Assembly: GCA_011009095.1 (NCBI GenBank)
Contig: VTPC01001018.1
Coordinates: forward strand, 1-64,000
Direction: 5' to 3'
DNA from: Ignelater luminosus
Lineage: Eukaryota > Arthropoda > Insecta > Coleoptera > Elateridae
Length of the DNA stretch: 64,000 bases
Part shown: positions 1 to 10,850 of the stretch, piece by piece
Position numbering within the stretch: position 1 is the first letter of the stretch
Layout of the letters: every line of letters starts with the position of its first letter
Notes under the pieces: generated by a model
The model's input: only the letters and a program-made list of their open reading frames with translations
Told to the model about the DNA's origin: nothing
Database searches by the model: none
Translations under genes and position numbers: made by a program

Positions 1-300
1 AAAAAATGTACATTAAACGTTTCGTTATTTGCACGGCACCCTTTCACCATACCAATGCTCCTCAAAGACATATTTGTAAAAATTCACCAGCGCTAAATAA
101 ATATATAAAACTATGAAAACGTGCACAGAAAACGTGTATGACACTGGTTTAACCTCAATTACTATATGCCGGTAACCTCGCGCTGCGTTTGACCGTCGTG
201 ACATCTATTATAGAAACGCGTACTACCAGCCAACTCGCGTGTTTGTTTCCGAGCTAATTTCCCGCGTTTTGTAAGAGTTTGTCTACTTGTCAATATCTAT
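1..300. other. Unannotated AT-rich left edge
   Basis: I see no coding exon, RNA gene or clear repeat boundary here. The sequence is AT-rich and changes at about position 300 to a strongly GC-rich block. Confidence 0.4.
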
Positions 301-1320
301 ACGCTGATACACCTACCTCCTATCAGTCCGGCCTCGAGTGCGAAGCGAGGCAGTCGACCCGGTCTCTAGTGCGAGTGTAGTGCATCGGCGACGAATAGTA
401 CGGGCACAACCAACAGCGCGGTAGTCGGGGTGCTACCGCCACCCTTCCCTCCAGAGTCTGTGCATTGGGGGGGCACAGGCCTGGCCTAACTTCCACCGCC
501 AACGGGGCGACTTGAGGTCGCACTGCTGCATCATCCCACTCGACCGTCGGTCTTCAAGAATTGGGGAGCTTGAGGGCCGCGACCGCCACATTTCCAACCC
601 AACCCAAGATGCAGTAGATGGATCAACGGCCGCTCCACCACCAACCGGAGCCTGCGTAGGGGTGCGTAGGTCCGGCCACCATCATCCATTCATCTCAGCC
701 TCTTCTGACCGGCCCGGGTAGCTACCGGGCCGCGACTAACCCAATTCTTTTTCCCGCCCAAGCCCTTGAGCCCGAGGCTCCTCAAGGTACCAATTCCACC
801 GTGCTCGGAAATTCGTCGCCAATCCGCTATACCGCTCCCGCCAAAAATAATTTCCCGCCAAACCCCACCCATCCTAATTCCTCCGCCCCTCCCTCCGCGC
901 CGCAATCCTTTAACCACAGAAAGCACACTGTTCTCACTAGGGTTTTCCGTGGTTTCCCTAGTGGTGAAGGCAAATGCCGGAACAGTTACTGCACTAGTCC
1001 ACGGCACACTATACACACCTAGACACCCACACATCACCACTCTAACATATACACACTCTCACACCCCTCACTACACAATACCAACACCGTTCTGAAAAGA
1101 ACCGTCCGCATCGTGATTCATCATCGTCGTCACTGTGTGACGGCTCGCTGGCTGTCCTTGGGCACTCCACTCGAAAATGGGTCATCGGCATCGGCGGGAA
1201 TCCTGGAGGACCCTGCTTCCGGCCTGCTCCACCGTCACCACCAGAACATCATCGCCGTTGACTGGCGTGCGGACTGCTTGGTGCCTGACATGTCGTTGGC
1301 GATTAACCATTTTTCCATAC
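300..1320. other. GC-rich block, likely TE fragment or CpG-rich upstream region
   Basis: About 1 kb of C/G-rich, CpG-containing sequence in an otherwise AT-rich window. Open frames exist on both strands, but they are proline/arginine-rich translations of biased composition and match no family I recognise. A near-perfect GC palindrome with a one-base bulge sits at 710-732. The block could be the 5' part of a non-LTR element or a promoter/5'UTR island of a gene off the left edge. I cannot decide which. Confidence 0.3.
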
Positions 1321-1429
1321 TCACCAGCCATAGAGGAATTAAATTTCCTAAATGGCAGCCACCTACGGTGGCATTTGCGTTGATCTCTCTCTACCTCCTA
1401 TACATTCAATGCAAATATACAGGGTGATT

Positions 1430-2419
1430 CCGAAATAAAGGGTATCCTTTTAATAGGTGATGTGGGGCTAAAAGAAGACAAAAAATGATAAAACGAAGTG
1501 GCTCCGTAACAGTTGAAAATTTTGACAATTTTCCTAAATATTAAAAACTGAAGCCGTCTTTGGTTAGAAAAAGAAAAGTGTTTCTTGTATTGTCGCCTTA
1601 AAAAGTGAAAGTTAAGGAGATTTACGATGTTTTTAAACCCTTGTAGTGCAAGAACGAAAATTTACCAGACATGCCTATTCTCTTGGAACTAATAGTGCAG
1701 CTGTAGTAGCACAATGAACAATAAATGCCATCATAAGCTACCCCCTGGACATTTTACAACTTTCCCTTCTTTAATCTGAAGTATGTTTAACATGCAGGGT
1801 TGTTGAAATTCGTTAAAACAGTAAAAAAATAATAACAAAATTTATGTTACGAACAATTAGAGTCCAGTCTCACAAGCAACATTTTAATCCCTTATTATTA
1901 TTTAGTCACATGCATAGGAAACGTTTTAAATGGCAATGGATTATACATACTACTTAAATGAAACATGCGTATGGAAGGTACTACTATCACCTCTGTATTT
2001 AATTCAATTTAATAAATTCAACCAATTTTTATTTATGTAGCATAATGCTTATTGAAGTTTTTGGTTCTTTGGAAGTTTACAGAAGAAAATCACTAACAGT
2101 AAAATTTTAATATTCTTCCGTTTACAAATTAAAAAGTAAAAATTCCTACTGGTTATTTATGGCATTGTAGAAACCAGATAAACTATTATACCCCTCACAT
2201 AAATAGCAAGAACTACCTGCCAATGACAAGGACAGTCAGTCAACCCGTATCGATTTTTGCTTAAGTAAAAGTATGAGAGCAGGACCGGCTTGGCTTAGCG
2301 ATTAAACTTCAATCGCATTTTTCTCGAAAACTATGCAATTTTTACCTACCGTTTTTTATCCCAAATGTATGTACTATCCACACTGCTATCCACCTTTAAG
2401 AGGATACCCTTAATTTCGG
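1430..2419. mobile_element. 990-bp DNA element with terminal inverted repeats (MITE-like)
   Basis: The left end at 1430-1452 (starting ccgaaataaagggtatcc) and the right end at 2397-2419 are inverted copies of about 23 bp with two or three mismatches. Nothing between them looks like a transposase. This fits a non-autonomous or internally decayed DNA transposon. I do not recognise the superfamily. Confidence 0.6.
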
Positions 2420-2880
2420 AAGTAATAACTTGCCCGAACAATCGCTGCAATCGGTAAATAATTTCTATTTATTTAATTCAGTTTTCTAGTTGTTCTCGTA
2501 AATAATAATTTCTTGTTCTTATAAATAATAATCTTTCAGTCTACGAATGAATACGATTGTATGCGCGAGTGGGTGTACAATATTTTGCTTGTTACATTAT
2601 AATTTAATTATTTTTACGAAAAGTAATTGTAATTAGTAATGAATTTCCTCAATTAATTAATTAAATAAAAACAAATCGCTTTAAGTGCCAATACTGCCTA
2701 CAACGGTATCTCGCCATAATTTCTCGTCTAACCAGTAATAAAATAACTACTAAAGCCTTTTAAAGATAAAATTTTAATGTGATGAGAAATGGCGGGAATG
2801 TTTATCTATAATTATGGGAAATTGGCAGTTTTTAGATTGGCTAGGGTATTGGCGACACTGTTCCCAGTGGTGCCTCCAAC
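2420..2880. other. Intergenic, RpL18 upstream region
   Basis: AT-rich sequence between the TIR element and the RpL18 transcript start. It presumably holds the RpL18 promoter. No TATA box can be assigned with confidence. Confidence 0.35.
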
Positions 2881-2899
2881 GGCGAAGCTTAGAAGCGTA

Positions 2900-2910
2900 C
2901 CTTTTCTTTT
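2900..2910 (+). promoter_or_regulatory. 5' TOP-like motif of RpL18
   Basis: A C followed by an unbroken pyrimidine run (ccttttctttt region) lies about 22-32 bases before the RpL18 ATG. Ribosomal protein mRNAs usually start at such a tract, which makes translation TOR-dependent. The exact start site is inferred from the sequence only. Confidence 0.5.
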
Positions 2911-2931
2911 GACATCAATAGTTAATCCAAC

Positions 2932-3880
2932 ATGGTAAGTGATATTAAATCTCATTATATTTAAATCATCTTGCAGTTTTATAAGTTGCAAATTATCATG
3001 GTGGTCCAGCTTACTTGATTCTACAAAATCGAATACCGATATTAACGTTTTTCATTTATTTACAGGGTATTGATATCAATCATAAACACGACCGAAAGGT
3101 TAGGCGAACAGAGCCAAAAAGCCAAGATGTTTACCTCCGGCTCCTGGTTAAGGTATAATAATTTTGAAAACGTGCAATTTAAGGCTTTAAATGTGCACTT
3201 ATTATTCTTATAATAAAATTGAAAAAGTGAATGCCTTCATGAATTACCATAATTTAATACATTATTTAGGCATGCCTCTGTTTGAAGCCCTAAACTGCAT
3301 GATTTTTAAATAATTTGTTTCTTCAACATATTGTTACTTGCAGTTGTATCGATACTTGGCTCGTCGCTCACACTCGAAATTCAATAGAATTATACTTAAG
3401 CGTTTGTTCATGAGTAAAATTAATAGGCCTCCAATCTCTTTAGCCAGAATTGTAAGGCAAATGAAAAAGCCTGGACGTGAAAATCTAACAGCAGTAATTG
3501 TTGGAACTGTAACAGACGACCAGCGTATTTGGGAAGTTCCAAAACTGTCGGTATGTGCTTTACGTGTTACTGAAAAAGCCCGTGCAAGAATCTTACAAGC
3601 TGGTAAGTTGAGGCTTCGTGTATGTGTGTTTTTAGATGAAGTTACTAATTAACAAATTTTAGGTGGTGAAGTTATAACATTCGATCAATTGGCACTGAAA
3701 TCGCCAAATGGTAATAAAACTGTATTATTACAAGGACGTCGTAATGCTAGAGAAGCTGTGAAACACTTTGGACCAGCTCCAGGTGTTCCACATTCACATA
3801 CTAAACCGTTTGTACGATCCAAGGGTCGCAAATTTGAACGTGCAAGAGGACGCAGGCGCTCTTGCGGTTACAAAAAGTAG
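2932..3880 (+). CDS. RpL18: 60S ribosomal protein L18
   Basis: Core component of the large ribosomal subunit (eL18 family). Four coding exons join in phase: 2932-2934 (only the ATG, followed by gtaagt), 3066-3152, 3344-3602 and 3663-3880, giving 188 residues, the usual length of eukaryotic L18. The N-terminus [15 protein letters not shown], the middle [18 protein letters not shown] and the C-terminal basic tail ending [11 protein letters not shown] are characteristic. Each intron has GT-AG ends and phases match. A polyadenylation signal AATAAA lies at 3926-3931. Having the start codon alone in exon 1, downstream of a pyrimidine tract, is typical of ribosomal protein genes. The sequence looks intact and functional. 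Confidence 0.97.
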
Positions 3881-3931
3881 ATGTAATATTTTGTTTAATA
3901 TTGCTGGACTTCTTATTTTTATTTAAATAAA

Positions 3932-5220
3932 AACATGAAGATAACAGCATTTGATTTTTTTTATTAGTTGAGATCATTTAAGTTTCGAGTTCTCCTGTTT
4001 TATTAAGATTGTGCACTGTTACTAATTATTGCTTATGTAGGATAGAATGGAATTAGAATGCGATTCTCAAATGTATGTGAACGTGTTGTATGTACCAATT
4101 AACCTAAAGTTGCCAACTATTTTTGAAATTGTGTGTTTGCATCTGAACATGATTTATGAGCCCTATTTTAAAAACCTTGAGCAAGTTTGGGACAAGTAGT
4201 GTATGCATTATGTTTGCACAAGTTCAAGAATTATAACTGAATAGTAATTGTAGGTCTCAATAACTGCTTTGTAAGTACATATACAAAACAGAGCGATGGA
4301 TCTCTATACATTAATTTATACAAACAACAGTATAGTAAAAAAGTACAAGTGTATTTCTTTTGGAGTTATTTTTGCATACGGCATTTGTTTTTGTGTTATT
4401 TATTTTCATACCATATCCACGGCCAACTTTATTTTTAATTTCACCCATCTGCTTTCTGATGCAGTAGTGTTGATTCATTAAAATGTTATCAGTTGACTAC
4501 AATAAAACATAAAAATGCTTAACTACACATTTTTGCAAAAAATGCAGCAACCCTTCGTTCTTAGTGGCATAAGAATTTTAAAAGGATGTTCTTTTGTTAT
4601 TAGTATACTTGAACCAACCATACTTGTAAATAATCTACATGGATATACTGTGTAAGATTGTCATACTTATAATGCTAGATTTTAACTAAAACATGTTGCA
4701 TGTATACAGAGAATTTATTACAACTTTTACACGAAGGTCTGAGTATGTGCAACTTGTAAATTATCATTTGTCACATGTTGCTGACGTTGCTCAATGATAA
4801 TATTTAAACCAAAAAGATATGCTTGTCAACAATAAATCCTTTTGATAATTATGATGTTTAGTTCTGCCAGATTTACAGGTATTGATTAGCTATTACCTAA
4901 AGGCCATGCACAAATAATACAGCGTAACACTGTTGTCTTATCAGGATGACTTAAGAACACAGCTTGGCAACTTGTCAATGTGGTCAGAGACAATTTAGGG
5001 GTGCGTTTGCCATTGCGCTCAGACAAGTATCTGTAGCGTTTGGAATCGCTGATTGTCACAGATCAGATAAAATCGAGCATTCTCAATGTGCTCGAAATAC
5101 TGCAACGGGCAGCCGTGAGCATTGTGAACCAGGCATGTGCAATGCCACCGACATCAGCTGTTCATCAGTTCAACAGCGAAGGAATTAATTTTATTTCTAA
5201 CCTTGATAATTTTTCTGCGT
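3932..5220. other. Intergenic sequence, no supported gene
   Basis: Downstream of RpL18. Short open frames occur at 4296-4481 and 4964-5339, but they lack splice context and family resemblance. The part from about 4950 is less AT-rich and may be the eroded start of the Harbinger-like relic that follows. Confidence 0.4.
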
Positions 5221-5339
5221 TGCTATACCGTGCTTTTGCATTTGGTGTATTTTTTTATGTAAAGCTGTCCCTTATATTTGAAAACAAGCTCTACACCGGT
5301 TTGTTTACTGCTTGGTTTAACTGTACTATAATCAGCTGA

Positions 5340-5690
5340 TCGCAAACTTCTCCAAATGCGTTTGGCATCGTTTAATGTGAAACCAGTCACGTGATCGATA
5401 TCCTTATCTGTCTTCTCTAATCTCAGAGGGTGATGACAAACGCACCCTAGATATTCCAATAGAAAATTGTGGGCAACCCATTCCTATAGACATCCAGGTA
5501 ATGGCCTTTATTAAGGTATTTATCTAAAGGAGCATCTCAGCAAGACATGGGAAAATTCATGGATTCTTAGCAGATTCTAGTCATTGCCAGAGTGTGCAGG
5601 GCAGTTACAAGACATACAAATGAATTTATTAGGTTACCAGATAATCCTTGAGATGTTTCAGAAATAAAAATTGCTGATCTCTTCCACCTG
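5340..5690 (+). mobile_element. Decayed PIF/Harbinger-like transposase fragment
   Basis: In one plus-strand frame around 5465-5640, with several stops, the translation includes GQPIPIDIQVMAFIKVF followed by a segment containing HGKIHGF. This resembles the helix-rich part ahead of the DDE domain in Harbinger-type nucleases (typically PIP or LPIP, then QV-ALRF, then a G--HG-S segment). The reading frame is broken and no catalytic core or terminal repeats were found. Confidence 0.4.
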
Positions 5691-5861
5691 CAGAACCAAT
5701 TGATTTTTCTCTTTGTTGCTAAATTTCTAAGAATATGGATGCTTCATTTTCTTTTCTAGGGTATTCTAAGGGTAACAATAATTTTCATTGTAAATGTTTT
5801 GATGTTAAAATATAAAGGTTTGGAAACTTCTAATTTGTTTACTGTTTCACAGAAACATTCC

Positions 5862-5968
5862 TTTTCAATTCAAGTTCAAATTCTAATCTAGATTCAATTC
5901 CAACGATCTTTCTAACAACTGTTTTGATGGAGTTGAATCTAAATCAAAATTTGAACTTGAATTGGAAA
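5862..5968. repeat. Imperfect 36-bp inverted repeat (hairpin)
   Basis: Left arm 5862-5897 and right arm 5933-5968 are reverse complements with few mismatches (left core ttcaattcaagttcaaat). About 35 bp separate them. It could be a tiny MITE or a foldback structure. Confidence 0.6.
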
Positions 5969-5969
5969 A

Positions 5970-8900
5970 CTGGCCCTCATAAATGAAAAATAGAAATAGA
6001 GAATGTGGAAATATGAGTGGACTTACATTTAAAAGGCTAAAAACCTACAAACCAAAAGGGACAAATTAAGATAGTGGCATGTTACCCTAGTTAAAATTAA
6101 AAATCTAAAACTTTGAAAGTGCATATAATAGTAGATTTTAAGTCTTTTGTCAATAATCTTTCTGAAACGATACTTAGAAATTGTGAACTTCATGCTTTTA
6201 ACACAAGGATTTATCTTATTTACAGTTACAGTTGATTAGGTTTTTGATAAGGAAGATTAATAGAGAAACTTTGAAGGTGCATTTATAACAAAATATTTTG
6301 TTTTTTGGAAACATCCCAGAAACTTCGTGCCGGATTCTAAGTTTCCTGTCTTTGATAGTTTCATATTAATAAAAAAGTAAAACAAAAGCTATTAAAATAA
6401 TACAAGTGACATTTAAATTTTTTTAGGTTATTTTTTAAGTGATTATGGTTAACATAATTCATATAATTATAATAATTTATTAAACTTTGTGAATTTAACA
6501 ATAAATCTTCATTTAGAATCTTATTTTTGTAATGGCATCAAGAATGAAAATGGTGAATGGGAATATTCAATAGTCAAAATATTGTGACATTTAAAAGTTG
6601 AATGTTTGAATTCATGATTTATGGATTACACTAAGACAGTCTTTTAAAATTCCAAAGGTATCTTTGACTCGGTTTCTTGTTGCTCTCGCGGTACTTTATA
6701 CGATAATTATTTTTAGCGATACACTTACAACTTTACAAGGAGCATTAGACTTACAGAGGCACTAATAATGATATTTTTCTGCTGTGTAAGAAATGTAATT
6801 ATGAGACTGTGGAAGCTTATAGGCACTAAACAATTTTAGTCTAGGCACTCAAAAAAAGGCACAAATATTTGCAAAATAGGCGTTGATCAGTATTAAATAG
6901 TTTTTAAAAACAACTTTATTGTTTAAGTTATACTACTACTTGTAAAATCTTTATTTATTATTATGATCTGCAGTGCAATAGATTACCAATACCATTTCTA
7001 GGTTTTTCATTTCAAACTGCTATTTCAAGGATACGTTGACCATCAGGAGAATCATCCCATACCTGTTAGAACAAAGACCTAGGATAGAAGGCTTATTTTC
7101 TGAAACTTTCTAGAAGTCCAGAAGAAACTGTGATTTTATTTAAAAGAATGCACAAGAATTTCTATAAGCTGGCTTGAACTATAGTGCATTTCAGTTAAAT
7201 TCACAGACTCTTTAAGTAGCAATAAATACTCTTTTAAATCCTATTATAAAACCCCTGTAATCCCTTCAAAGTGGTTGTAGGAACATTTGCTACACAGAAT
7301 TTTCCAGGGGTGTATTAGAAGTATACGTAGTTTCGGATTTTCCAGGGTGTTTTTGAATATTTTGCCGGATTAAAATTGTACCTTTAAAAGCAATGTCAAC
7401 TTTTATGGCGAGCGGTTCCGATGCTAATTCATCGGTATAGCCCTAAGTATTGTTATATAAAAGAACGCAGACTGTGAGAACTGTACAATAAACTAATATG
7501 TGGGATTCTATACCTGCAAAAGAGCAATATTACACACAAAATCTATAAGAAAGATTCTCCAATAATTACGTTTGTCTATGTATATAAACGAAATTCCTTT
7601 TTATTATATTTTGTGAAACTAAATATAAGATAGAAAAAAATATGTTTCTATATAGAAATACCAAGGTAATTTATAGATAATCATCAGAAATAAATTGTAA
7701 GTAAACATACGATAATTAAGTAAAAAAAAAAACACTTCTCTGTGAATGATGTTTTTAATCACATCTTATGTAGTTTCCTTTCAAACCTATTCAAAAAGTA
7801 TAAGTATGGACCATAACAGTCGGTTGTTGTGGTAGTGAAATTTTAAATGTAAAACCAATTGACTGTATTAAGTATTGCCTGAAGCGTACAGTACAACTTG
7901 GAATGAATTTTACACAGATATTGTTATATTGTTTTGCTGTATTCTGTGCAAAAACTCAATAGCACAGATATAACCATTGTGGTAGAACCTAAAAGTTCTT
8001 TTGGAATGCCGTATTTAATACTTTGTTAAAAATGTTTCCACAATGGATTGCATCTATCATATATTTAGAAATAATTCTTTCTGAGCAGTTTACAGTATCT
8101 TAAAACTAGAGTATTTTTATGCCAGCAGCTGGTAAAACTAATTTTTAAAAATGATGATTCAAGTATACATAATACAAAATTGATTGATATTTTTAATAAT
8201 GAGTATTAATACAAACTTTAACAGATAAAGATAAAATAAATTTTTATATTTTCTTAAGAATAGGGCTGTGCATAATAATTGATTAATCGAAATTCTGATT
8301 GATCAATTATTTCTATTAATGAATTTTTTTGTAATCGATTATTGCTTATTAAAATTGATAATCACCCAGGTCTCTCTGTGACTCAAATTGCAAGATACTG
8401 CACATCATTGCAGCTGGAGAGAAACTACTCACGATTCCAGGTTCTATTATATGTATTTTCAGACAATAATATTAACTTCTTTTTCCAAAATTCTGCTGTT
8501 TACATTGTATTTGTTTTTCAATTTCTATTTGTTGCCTGTATATTTTTCTTCATATTTCAATTTCAAAATTCTCTTTGCATGTAAATTTTCAATGATTCTT
8601 CAAATTTGGTCATCTTCTTATTCTTCCTTCTTTTATTTTTATTTGACGTCACATTATAATAATATTATTGGGATGTATACCTTCCTGTCGTACAAACTTT
8701 CTGTAATGGGATCTAAACACAAATCAGCATATTCCTGGTTAGGAAACATACTATATTTTGGATTGTTATCAGAATCAAATGAACTCATATAGGGCCCCAA
8801 ATCTTTAATAACAAAATCCATATATTAGATAGTTCGGGAGGTGAATGTAGTGCATTTTGTATTTATTTAATACACAAAAAGATAAGTAATTTGTTTATTT

Positions 8901-9200
8901 ATGAAAAACAAATGAAATAATAAAAAGTGCATGTTGTCTACTAGTATAAGGCTGTCAAGTTTGTACTTTTTCACTTTTACTAAAACTTTTTTCCACTTTT
9001 GCATTTTTATTTCAGCTTAAACACAGCTTTCATTATTGTTTATATTTCTCAATCTTCGTGCAGCTTCACATGTAGCTGTGTGATACCTATGTTGAAAATC
9101 TTTCTTGTGTCAAATTAAAGTTACAGCTGCCACCAAATTAATGTTACACCGCTGGTAACATCTACAACAACTACATAGAGCAAGAAGAGATTAAGTTATT
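5970..9200. other. 3.2 kb AT-rich intergenic region
   Basis: I see no convincing gene. A short stretch at about 8262-8340 starting agggctgtgcataataat is rich in attaatcga repeats and resembles ends of small hAT-like elements, but no matching second end was found. Open frames at 8342-8792 are phenylalanine/tyrosine-rich translations of AT-rich DNA. Confidence 0.4.
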
Positions 9201-9221
9201 CAATAAGTTCTTTCTTGTTTT

Positions 9222-10013
9222 TTAAAATAGACTTTCTAAGTAATTATACATCTCAAATGGACTTAATGCTTCATCAATCGGTATCTCATTATTCTTAATT
9301 GCCTTGTATATCTCCTTCCTCTTTAAAATATACAAAGGCACTTTAGTTTTATCAACAGCTAATCTGGAATGTACAATTTTCCTTAATAATATATCAATAT
9401 TTTGCAATCTAGATTGTGGCAAGGTTCCTGTTTTTGGATCAATTTTTTTATATACAGGCTTATCAAAGCATTTAGTCAATAATGTAACAAATTCGTCAAA
9501 AATCTCTGTACTAAACTCAAAAGGTGTGTGTAAAGTAATCAGATTTAACTCCCAGTGCTCTTTTCCAGGAACTTCAAATTTGCTTGCCATATCTTGTATA
9601 ACACTTTTGGGTACCTGGTGTTTTTGTTCCCTTTTTCTATTTCTAGATATTGCAGTTTCTAATAAGATGTTAATATGAATTTGTAAAAATGAAGTTTCAT
9701 ATTTTCTTGCTAATTTATAATATTCATATCGCATACTTTTATAGTACATGTTATCATCAATGAATATTACATACTTATTTTGCTCATTTAGCAATGAATT
9801 GATTGATTCGACAATATGTTCTGTAGATGCATAAACTTGTTTTCTTAGTTCTTTGTAACAGTTTTCATCAGTAATTTGCATTAACATATCGAATTCTATC
9901 GTATATGTTTTATAAGATTCATTGGATTCCAAACTCTTAATTAATTGGTTACATAAACTCGTTTTTCCCGCTCCTGGTAATCCCATTAAAACCACAAGAC
10001 AAATTTTGGACAT
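9222..10013 (-). CDS. PSTK: L-seryl-tRNA(Sec) kinase
   Basis: Phosphorylates Ser-tRNA(Sec) to Sep-tRNA(Sec), the substrate from which selenocysteine is made, using ATP. Single-exon ORF of 263 residues starting at 10013. A P-loop GLPGAGKT sits at residues 11-18. The central block DDNMYYKSMRYEYYKLARKY is the diagnostic PSTK segment, and the following LET--SRN region also fits. KTI12 shares the P-loop fold but lacks that central block. The ORF is complete with no stops. Its start is about 150 bp from the divergent AN1 zinc-finger gene, so both probably share a bidirectional promoter. Several insect lineages have lost selenoproteins, so an intact PSTK suggests the pathway, or at least this step, is retained. 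Confidence 0.9.
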   Translation of the reverse strand: MSKICLVVLMGLPGAGKTSLCNQLIKSLESNESYKTYTIEFDMLMQITDENCYKELRKQVYASTEHIVESINSLLNEQNKYVIFIDDNMYYKSMRYEYYKLARKYETSFLQIHINILLETAISRNRKREQKHQVPKSVIQDMASKFEVPGKEHWELNLITLHTPFEFSTEIFDEFVTLLTKCFDKPVYKKIDPKTGTLPQSRLQNIDILLRKIVHSRLAVDKTKVPLYILKRKEIYKAIKNNEIPIDEALSPFEMYNYLESLF

Positions 10014-10163
10014 AACTTATTATCTGAAATAATAATTTGATTAATGAAGTATGCTTTGAGAAAGAGGGATTTAAGTATTGGGAAATGGATTAAATTTGAG
10101 GTTAGAAAAGTTGACAAATAAAAGCAAAGCAATTTTATTTTTAAATGTAAATTTAGTGCTACA
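10014..10163. promoter_or_regulatory. Divergent promoter region between PSTK and the AN1 zinc-finger gene
   Basis: Only 150 bp separate the two start codons, which face away from each other. Both 5'UTRs and promoters must fit here unless an upstream non-coding exon exists. Confidence 0.45.
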
Positions 10164-10562
10164 ATGGCAACAGTTACCCAAACGCAAACAAAATCTCAAG
10201 AAAGCAAGTTAAAAAGTAAAAATAAAAACTTAGAAGAAGCAACAAATTCTAATGATCTAGACACAGTATTAAATAATATTAAGAAGGTGGACAATACCTG
10301 CTCTTTCACCAAATGTAAAAATCGTACTAGTGATTTTGCAATACAGTGCAAATACTGCACCGGACGTTTTTGTACAACTCACGGTCTTCCCGAAATTCAT
10401 GGATGTGGTGAAGCTGTGAGACGGGATGAGAAACGAACATTTCTACATCCTCATACAAAATTGTCCCAAGAAAAACATGCCCAAGCATCAGATAAACTTG
10501 CTGCCAAACTGAAGCAGATGCAGTTTGAACGAAAAGCAAAACAGTGTAAAGGGAAAAAATGA
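10164..10562 (+). CDS. Small AN1-type zinc-finger protein (SMUBP-2/IGHMBP2 C-terminal-like)
   Basis: Single-exon ORF of 132 residues with a complete start and stop. After a polar Lys/Gln/Ser-rich N-terminus, residues about 47-85 form an AN1 zinc finger: C-x4-C, then C-x2-C, FCTTH and LPEIHGCGE. The LPEIHGCGE block is closest to the AN1 finger at the C-terminus of the helicase IGHMBP2/SMUBP-2, but no helicase domain is present nearby, so this is a stand-alone finger protein. A basic Lys-rich tail follows. Function is unknown; AN1 fingers often act in ubiquitin or stress pathways. It faces away from PSTK and converges with TMEM104. Confidence 0.85.
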   Translation: MATVTQTQTKSQESKLKSKNKNLEEATNSNDLDTVLNNIKKVDNTCSFTKCKNRTSDFAIQCKYCTGRFCTTHGLPEIHGCGEAVRRDEKRTFLHPHTKLSQEKHAQASDKLAAKLKQMQFERKAKQCKGKK

Positions 10563-10850
10563 AATTATTGTTTATAAATAGTTCCAATATTTATTTTAAA
10601 TTTGTATAATATAATCACAATAAAATGTCGTCTCAATATCATTATTTTGTTAAATTGTGCATTTCATTTGACAAAAACCTACTAATTGTAGTACAAGTAA
10701 ATTTTTGTTCTTGCATTGAGTATATTTTATGGTGGTTAGTATGAATGCAATTCATTCATCTCAGTCTATAAAAATATATTAGTCTCTGTTAAAAATAGTT
10801 ACACCTTATCAATTGTAAATATATAAAAATACTTTCTTATTCTATTACGA
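10563..10850. other. Convergent 3' intergenic gap
   Basis: 288 bp between the ends of the AN1 zinc-finger gene and TMEM104. It includes aataaaatg at about 10618, a likely polyadenylation signal for the plus-strand gene. Nothing else is seen. Confidence 0.4.

Noticed and set aside
690..1095. Overlapping open frames on both strands in the GC-rich block
   Set aside because: Pro/Arg/Gly-rich translations in several frames at once come from base composition. No motif, splice context or family resemblance.
8342..8792. Two overlapping plus-strand ORFs
   Set aside because: Phe/Tyr-rich translations of AT-rich DNA without start context or recognisable domains.
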